Source: Psilocybe azurescens
Taxonomy: Eukaryota; Basidiomycota; Agaricomycetes; Agaricales; Agrocybaceae
Reading direction: 5' to 3'
DNA length: 64,000 bases
Assembly: GCA_023853785.1 (NCBI GenBank)
Contig: JAJIRX010000195.1
Coordinates: 181,001-245,000 of the forward strand
Both the position numbers and the translations under genes were made by a program. This document shows, one piece after another, positions 56,885 through 64,000 of the stretch (the first letter of the stretch is position 1; each line of letters opens with the position of its first letter). Under the pieces are notes generated by a model. It ran no database searches. It was not told where the DNA came from and worked only from the letters and a program-made list of their open reading frames with translations.

Positions 56885-57953
56885 GATGCTAAGAGTTAAA
56901 GTAAAAACAATACAAACTCGGGTTGCACTCTTTTCGCCCTAAATTCAATACTTTGATATGGGAACGAGGGATTTTGCATCATGCTACTATTAAGGAATTG
57001 ACGGACTTTCAGGGGAGGTAGTCTTGACAAACCTAACCCACTGCCCGGCTTAATATTTCATGCTCTTGACACGGATATGATCTTATTGCTGTCAGGTTGA
57101 ATACAACCGCTCTGTATTAAAAGCCCAGTTTAATACTTAGCGCGTCAATCAACTAAGTTCTATTATTGGCCCTGTAAAATTAGGCGATGTCTGATAATCA
57201 ATCTTAGAACTAACAACCGGCCCGTTTTGGCCCAGGGTGCCCAGCGCACAGACCCTACCAAAGTGTATGATGGGAATTAGTTAAACTCCCAAAATAACGC
57301 TTCATTCACAAGACAAGCGCATAAATGAGCACAAGGACCGGTTGGGACACGAGCTAACCCAACCGGGCGACATGACTTTGACAAAAATCTGGAATGCACC
57401 CAAGAACGTGAGTATTTGGCTGAGTAAAGTCTTCTTAACGCCTCGAGGCAACAAAAGGTATTGAAGGACCCTACCTCGCTAATATGCTCCGTTCTCTAAA
57501 CTATTGAGCGATGGGAAAAGAACATAACAAAACCTCTGGCTGATTAACCACAAGGAAATTAACCCTGAGGTCAAGAGTTCACAACAAGGCAAACAGGGTT
57601 CATTGGAAGCACAAAGTCGCCCACACACTGCATTGAACATTCAAGGTTCACGATTAGTAAATACAGCTGCGCGAGGCGCCGAACCGTACAGTTGGTACAA
57701 TATTGCTAGAAGAGGCTTAGATAGAAATGTCAACTGTCTGTTTGGAGACAAGGCTTAGCACTTTCTATTGTCAAACCGGGTGGCAGCGGTGTCGACTTAA
57801 CGAAACCCTTCAAAAGCAAGGGAAGCAACCTCGAGGCCTACGAGATTCAGCGCAAACTGATCAGGAGTAACCCAAATATTACTCGGGGGATGGCATATAT
57901 AAGTAGGCTAACGCTTTGCTAATAAGACTATCCCCCCCTCTACAACTCGCAAC
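56885..57953 (+). other. Leader (5' UTR-like) of the non-LTR element
   Basis: About 1.07 kb with no open frame of note. It includes the repeated 18S target at 56992-57005. Several inverted segments suggest structure (for example CCGGTTGGG/CCCAACCGG around 57336-57368). No ribozyme fold could be confirmed by eye. Confidence 0.5.
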
Positions 57954-58626
57954 ATGGATAACGATGCAGCCTCGCAGGCCGATTCCAGAACAAACTCCCG
58001 AAAAAACCCAAGGGTCTCGACCGTGGCCAAGCCAGCGGCCTTTGCTCTCCTAGGTGCCCCAGGAACGAGGTCTAGTGCTCTACCTAACAGCCAAAGGCCC
58101 CTGACCAAAGGCGACGGGATTCGTTTGCTCTTCCAGGTATTCTCTGACAGGAGGACTTCACTGGAGGTCGGCCCAGGTAGACACGACCTCTCGACCATAG
58201 AGGGAGTGTTGGCCTTCATAGAGGCGGAAATGCTTGCACCACTCGCAGAAATCAGCCAGCCGCACCCGGGTGTGCGTTCCTACGTTGTCGCTCTCAAGAC
58301 AGAAGAGATCGCAACCACTAGGATCAGGAGGGGAATCCACCAGGGCGAGTCCGTCGGTAGGAATCCAGTTCTTCTCCTTAGCAGGCATTTCCACGCTCGA
58401 AATCCACTGCCAAGTTAGCGGTTTGCAGGGACCCATCGACATCGAGGACCTGCAGAACGCCATCCTTGGTAGGTACAAGGCGATTAAGGACGTTCTTGGT
58501 CTGCACTTTGTATGCCATGGGGACGGTACTCGCTCGGGCTCGGCAGCAGGCAACCTGCTCTTGCACCCGTATGAGGACGTCAGCGAATGAGAATGAGGAG
58601 GAATGGCGCGTGCTACGACAAGCGCG

Positions 58627-58679
58627 GTAAGCACCTAGTCTTACGGACAGGAATGACAACTTATAGAAATACCTCATAG
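58627..58679 (+). other. Intron-like segment 1 in ORF1 (53 nt)
   Basis: GTAAGC donor and CTCATAG acceptor. Its removal joins ...VLRQA to FDLPLRLGS in one frame leading into the CCHC knuckle. Confidence 0.5.
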
Positions 58680-58983
58680 GTTTGACCTCCCACTACGTCT
58701 AGGAAGCGCCTGCCTTCTTCTCCACTCACTCCCCCCGTGCTACTTTTGCGGCCAGAATGACCACAAGTCGTTCAAGTGCAGCGAGTGGGCATCGGTGCAA
58801 CAAGCTCCCATGCTGGTCTATGTCAAAACAGACCCCTCCCAACCTAACTCTGCACGCTACTCCCCTCTCCCCCCCTCGTCTTCCCCCACGCCTTCATCTT
58901 CGCCCTCCCCTCAGTCCCCGCAGCAGGGCCATCGTCCGTTCACGTCCCAAGGGAAAAAGCGTACACGTTCAGATGACGCACAA

Positions 58984-59032
58984 GTGAGTCAGCACACCCA
59001 CTGATGAAACTTGTCCCTGATAAACCTTACAG
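58984..59032 (+). other. Intron-like segment 2 in ORF1 (49 nt)
   Basis: GTGAGT donor, CTGAT branch-like sites, TTACAG acceptor. Unspliced, the frame stops within it; spliced, it continues for about 90 codons with a basic Lys/Gly-rich stretch. Confidence 0.55.
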
Positions 59033-59301
59033 CCCGCTAGTCAGACGTCGTCTAACAAACGACAGAAGAAAGGCGGGAACGGCAAGAAAGGCAAAGGCAA
59101 AGCCGCCCGCGTAAAGTTGTCAGGGCCAGCTAGTAGGGTCCTCTCTTGTTTTAACCACCACTCCTTTTTTACCGTCATTACTATCATCAGCGCCCGTATA
59201 GGCGCTTTTAATAATACATACATACACGCTTCGCTCCCCCCTCTCTTAAGCTCGCAAAAGCCCAAAATAAGTCTTAGACACTATGAAGGCATACCCTGAC
59301 T

Positions 59302-60546
59302 TGAGACGGCTACCCTATCCAAATGACTTGCAAAATACCTTACAAGTCAATTGATAGGTGAACCACACCCACTACAATCAGGCCATAAGACCAGTCATAG
59401 ACGCTAAGCACTCTTATACCCAAATTAGTAGTAGATTGAACAGATGTAATAGCACGACTAGAAGTACAAGGCGCGTCATAGAAACGATACAGCCAAATCA
59501 CGAATAGTAAATAGTCCTGAAAGACTTGCAAATGTAACGAAAAAACCGATACGGCAAAGTTACAACAGTTCCTACGCAAGTGTATTAAAACCAAACACAA
59601 ACCAGTATACAAGTGACAATCGCAAAAATATCCAATAATACGGTATATCACTCTGTAAAGTACCCAAACATGATACCGGGGCTACATAGCATAAGCATAA
59701 GCCCTATCAAAAAATAAGTATTAAAGACCGGCCCTAAAATGAATAAACACCGTCTACAACTACTAAGAAGTACAATGTAAAACTCAAAGCTTGAAAGACT
59801 ATGGTTACACTAAGATATCAAAGGCTTCACCGTGAATATTGATGTTGGCTCCCTTGTTGTATCCCATACACTACCCGCGGACATGGGCTAGGAAGATCTG
59901 ACAAGTAGACCCCATGGAAAAGGTCGACGGCACTAAACCGTAAGAAATCCGCAACAAGCTCCCCCTTGTCTATAAGGGCTCCAAATAGAATAGGGTGAAG
60001 CGGCTAACCCACCGTTAACCTGAATTGAATGGGTGCCTAACACAAATAATAACACTATCATAACACAACGGAATGAGACTCGGCAAACGGCATTGAACAC
60101 AAGGACATCTGAGGCTCGTAGTGAAGAGGAGGACATTTCACCAACCCCTCTGAACGCGCAAGCGTCGAACCTGATTTCATTCCATTTTCCAGTCCTACGC
60201 CCTCTGTGTTAACGGATGAATCGGATCCTATGGAGAGCGTGAGGGTCAGGTAGTGATAGTGAAATTGAACAGTTTCGCAAATTGATTAGACTAAAATTAA
60301 CAACTACTCAAGATGTGCGAGAAGGGTTACAACTACGCTAGGTGAATTAGTATCAACATTTGCCCCGCGTTTTACAACACCCACTGGTCACGCAGGTAAC
60401 GCAATTCAAGGGAATGACAACCCGATGAGAACTCCGAGCTATGAGGACTACATGGCAGATGAAGAGGGATCCAACTGTCAAGGAAGCCCCCGAACACACC
60501 AGCGCCTAGAACAATACTAGACCGTGCCCCAGAGTTCATTGCAGAA
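59302..60546 (+). other. Spacer between ORF1 and ORF2
   Basis: The first 0.8 kb has no convincing plus-strand frame. From about 60100 there are short coding-like stretches (for example a Ser/Pro-rich piece ending VLTDESDPMESV) that may be a frameshifted start of ORF2. So large a gap between ORFs is unusual for non-LTR elements. Confidence 0.4.
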
Positions 60547-63500
60547 ATGCAGGCCCCTATACGATACTGCATTTTCAATGTAGGCAATATATCAAAACCA
60601 GCCTTCTGGAAAATCATTAAGAATAGACTTAACAAAGAAATACTCCTAAGCATTCAAAGAGTACAGAATGTAGTGCAACCCAATGGTAACAAAAGAATAG
60701 ACATATGGGTGGCCTCGGCAGTTTCATCACGACTTAAGAGTGCGCTGTACCTAACAGCGGCTACTAGACGTACAGGAACACTAATAAATCACAAACTACC
60801 TCTATGTGAACTACAGGGCCTATGGACCCCGAACGGAGAGACTAGACACTGGCGCATAGATGTCTTTAGAAAATGGAGAGATAGAAGGCAAGAATATCAA
60901 CCCCCACCTCCCACACCTATGCAATTACCCAGAAAATCAGTAGCAACCTTTAATGTAAATGGACTATGGAATAAACACACTGAACTCCAAGTACTACTAC
61001 AAAGACGCTGACATCGGGATCATGGCGTTGCAAGAGACTCTATATGACTCAAAGCGGCACACCCTGAGACTACCGGACTATGAATTGTACCAAAGATCAA
61101 AGACAAGTACATATCGAGGACTGGCACTAGCTATACACAAGTCATACACATCCTATGAAGTGGGAACTACTACATCTGAAGCAATGATACATGTTAAGGT
61201 GGTAGGACTTACTGCGGGTGCTCCATGGCACATTCTAGCCATATATTACCCATCAGGGCGGTAACCACAGGTCAGATCGTACCAAGTGTCTTCAGGAAAC
61301 ACTCAAGGAGTACAAGACTATAATGGAGAAAGAACCAAAAGCAAAAGTTATTATACTAGGGGACTTCAACATGACTAGATCCGTTCTATCTAACCGCATC
61401 AGAACAAACAAGTCTGGACTTACACTAATACAGGTAAGTGGCAATGACAAAACGTTCCACAGAAAGAACACAAAATGGGTCGCCTTAGACTCAATGATAC
61501 TTAGCCCTGAGGCGGTAAGCAACCTCACGCCAGCAAAGGTAATTAGAGAATGGGGAGCCACGGCACATGACAGTGACCACTTCCCACTCCTAACAAGACT
61601 TCGTACCACAACGGATAAAATACAAACTGCCCCCCCAGTGCGATCACGATTTAATACGGACCGCATCAAAGGACATGGTAAGGATATTGTCTTCAGCAAT
61701 AGATGGAACCTACTACCAATAGACCCAATTACCTCACAAGAGGAATTGGACTCAGCCACGGCAGCCTTCACAGACACCATCAATAGAGAGGGCCTAGAGT
61801 CGGGTATTAAGCAAATAGTAACAGAGCGTACATTTACCTTCAACCGAACACTAAAGAAAAAAATAGTCCGACTTCAAAATGCTAAACGTCGCTGGCAGAA
61901 TGCAGCGAAAGAAGGCAGCTCGGATACCGTCTCCTTAAAGAACAAATATGAAGTCTTTAAGAAATCGGTAAGGACTAGCATTGAAAAGAAAGAGCGAGAA
62001 CTAGAAGCCAAGAGCGCCGCCCGAGTAACTGAAATGTACCGAGACCATGAAATGAAAGCCTTTCACCGTTGGGAATCTAACAATACAATAAATGGATCCT
62101 GCACGGCCACTAAGGTTACCCCAGTCCTAGACAAGAATGGCAAACTTCTCACAGACAAGAAAGACATCTTAACTAGGACAACTGAGTACTACAAAGAACT
62201 ACTGCACGATGACCCAGAAAACCTCTCTAGAAACCAGATGTACTGAAAAGGGAGAGCCCGTACAAGGCAACTGGACCCGTTAGACTGCAACCAGTCCATA
62301 ACTTGGCGAAGTATCCTACTGGCAATCCGATCAATGGTGCTAGGAACATCGCCAGGTAACGACGACATCCCAATTGAACTATACAAGTCGCTATTAAAGG
62401 AAGAATGCCACGTGCACTTAAGAAAACAAGGTGTAACAATTGGGGAAGCTATGTACGTAGCACTACCAGAGCACAACCTACCTACTAGCCCATGCACACC
62501 AATGGGACAACAGCTATACCGAATAATAACAGGCATGTGGACCAATGCGGCACAACCAGCCTGTTGGAGTAAGGTAACAAACATCTCCCTGCACAAGAGT
62601 GGTGATCCAACAAACCTTCTCAACTATAGAGGCATCAGCCTTATAGCTGTAGGCATGAAGATCTTCACTGTAGTGCTCGCAATGCGCATCTCGCACCTAG
62701 CAGAAGTCAACCACCTATTTGTAAAAGAACAAGGTGGCTTCCGAACTGGTGAAGAAGCAGTTGCACAATTCATTTCTCTAGCCGAAATAGTACGCCGTAG
62801 GCGCACTCAATGGCTTGAAGACTTGGATAACTTTCATAGACTTCAAAAGGCTTTTGACAAAGTAATGCACGAAGCCCTATTTGAGAAAATGGAAGCAATG
62901 GGTTTCCGAGGGAAATTTCTTGAAGTGATCAAAGCTATATACCGTACCTCCACCGCCCTGCACACGGGTGGGTGGGGAGTGCGGACCAGCCTATGACATG
63001 ATAAGAGGTACCCGCCAAGGCTGCCCACTCTCACCTGTACTCTTCCTACTGTTCATAAATGACTTACTACAATATGTTCCGAAGGGGGTTACAGTCCCAA
63101 GCGTCACAACAGAACCCAAGCAATGCGCAGGCCTTCTCTTTGCTGACGATGTAGCGGGGCTCACCAACAACGAAGAAGAAACACAAGCCTTCCTTGCAGG
63201 TGTGACCAAATGGAGCAGAGAATGGCAAATGCCAATGGGGGCTACAAAATGCGGTGTAATGCTAGTGGGGGATCAGAGGAAGAACAAACTAACCTGACCC
63301 ACTCACACTTTGAAGTAGACGGACAAAGAATAGACGCTGTCCGCAAATACAAATACCTAGGAATTGTTATCACCGACAAACTAGGTGACAGGGAGGCATC
63401 AGATGAAATAGCCCATTGCAAAGTACTAGCCCAAAAGGTCAAACTAGCAACGGATATGAGACGTGTCTTCCTACGCAATAAAAAACTACCACTAGAGTTA

Positions 63501-64000
63501 AAAATAGCAGTAATCAACTTGAAAATCGCATCTGTAGGCTGTTACGGAGGCGAGTGGGTAGGAATGTGTCAAGCACGTACAAGTATAATACAAAAAGAAT
63601 TGAACGTCGCTATGAAAATCGCTTTACGCTTCGGCAACCAAAAGCCAGCTACACAGCACAAATGTAATGTCAATAGAACTAGGAATACCCACTATTGAAG
63701 AACGCATGACTGACATGAGAACAAGACTCTGGCAAAAAGCCACAACCATGAATACATGGCTTGGCCAACTTGCGTCCCCGATGAACAGATTCAAGTGTGA
63801 CATAAAGAACATCAAAGTCTGGACATCAGGTACACAACAGCTTCTCAAACGTCTACAACCATACTGGATGGAGCGTGCAGGACGACACGCCGGTACTCCC
63901 CCCCAGAAAGAATGGCTATTGATGCCCGGGTTCGTCAAATGCTGCAGTTGAATAAGAAATACGACTATGCTGATACCCCATTAAACTCATATAACAAAGA
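60547..64000 (+). pseudogene. ORF2: AP-like endonuclease and reverse transcriptase of the non-LTR element, several frameshifts
   Basis: After an about 120-residue N-terminal part, the endonuclease begins ATFNVNGLWNK (about 60947) and continues after a frame change with DIGIMALQET (catalytic Glu), then after another with VIILGDFNM and ATAHDSDHFPLL (catalytic Asp/His). The RT part has SLHKSGDPTNLLNYRGISL, EQGGFRTGEEAVAQF, motif A near 62833-62862, RGTRQGCPLSPVLFLLFIND (motif B) and GLLFADDVAGL (catalytic FADD, motif C), then KYLGIVIT. Frame changes lie near 61003, 61262, 62235-62330, 62980, 63270, 63660 and 63900. Motif A is altered by two opposite one-base shifts. No RNase H domain was seen before the window ends. 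Either a decayed copy or many base-call errors. Confidence 0.82.

Larger units (their letters stand above)
57954..59301 (+). pseudogene. ORF1 (gag-like) of the non-LTR element, CCHC knuckle, intron-like gaps
   Basis: ATG 57954. The first about 130 residues (NSQRPLTKGDGIRLLFQVFS, TIEGVLAFIEAEMLAPLAEI) form a gag-like N-terminus. The frame changes near 58355-58430 and again near 58586. From 58586 one frame runs NENEEEWRVLRQA; removing 58627-58679 continues it to the zinc knuckle CYFCGQNDHKSFKC (CX2CX4HX4C, about 58739) and a Pro/Ser-rich linker. Removing 58984-59032 continues it into a Lys/Gly-rich basic tail (KRQKKGGNGKKGKGK) and to a stop at 59301. Gag-type proteins of non-LTR elements bind element RNA; that role is inferred from family knowledge. 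Confidence 0.65.
56885..64000 (+). mobile_element. Endonuclease-type non-LTR retrotransposon joined to 18S rDNA (3' end outside window)
   Basis: Layout: 107 bp of unknown sequence, a second copy of the 18S target (AAGGAATTGACGGA, 56992-57005), a long leader, ORF1 with a CCHC knuckle, a 0.8-1.2 kb spacer, and ORF2 with AP-like endonuclease and reverse transcriptase. ORF2 is still open in one frame at the window end. The family is not identified; rDNA-specific non-LTR families R7 and R8 are known to insert in 18S genes, but clade membership cannot be decided here. Confidence 0.8.

Noticed and set aside
56885..57953. Group I intron or HDV-like ribozyme at the 18S junction
   Set aside because: The site is popular for group I introns, but no P/Q/R/S core or exact flanking exon was seen; an HDV-like fold could not be shown by eye. 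Covariance models would decide.

Overview
The window comes from a filamentous basidiomycete, most likely an agaricomycete. The evidence is short (about 45-110 nt) GT-AG introns, many of them with CTNAY-like branch sites; a nuclear 18S rRNA fragment of agaricomycete type; and expansions of Tc1-like, hAT-like and chromovirus-type Ty3/gypsy elements. No database search was possible. Product names rest on motifs read directly from the sequence.

Positions 1 to about 28,000 are a gene-bearing, higher-GC block. It holds the end of one gene; two tandem paralogues of an unknown family (722-1600 and 5374-6490) separated by a probable DNA transposon (1813-5072) that carries a multi-copy fungal gene; two CorA-like membrane proteins (7202-9014 minus, 15005-16848 plus) flanking a disordered Pro-rich protein gene (9508-11682) and the mitochondrial ETF-ubiquinone oxidoreductase gene (12433-14760 minus); a small dimeric alpha/beta-barrel protein (17577-18388); a 4.3 kb stretch with no convincing gene; and a very long Ser/Pro-rich gene (22698-27353).

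From about 28.6 kb to 56.0 kb the DNA becomes AT-rich and is almost entirely mobile elements. It holds a foldback element, a degenerate Tc1 element broken by a younger one (T1), and an inverted near-identical partner (T2) 2.4 kb away. Next is a palindrome-cored element with long direct repeats, one of which contains a captured piece of a P4-type ATPase gene. The last part is a nested stack whose order can be read from target-site duplications: a Ty3/gypsy chromovirus was hit by hAT-like element A, which was hit by Tc1 element T5, which was hit by hAT-like B, which was hit by hAT-like C. A separate Tc1 (T3) also sits in the gypsy. The three hAT-like elements encode no transposase but share an unusual design: subterminal arrays of palindromic GTCCA-type motifs around a low-complexity core that could encode Asp/Asn/Gly-rich repeats.

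From 56,056 to the end lies scrambled 18S rDNA (a downstream 18S piece placed before an upstream one), joined at the universal TTAAAGGAATTGACGGA site to an endonuclease-type non-LTR retrotransposon that runs off the window. Its ORF1 contains two intron-like segments whose removal restores the frame into and beyond a CCHC knuckle. Single-base frameshifts, mostly at homopolymers, recur across the window, including in the conserved ETF-QO gene. Many apparently broken genes may therefore reflect sequencing error, not decay.
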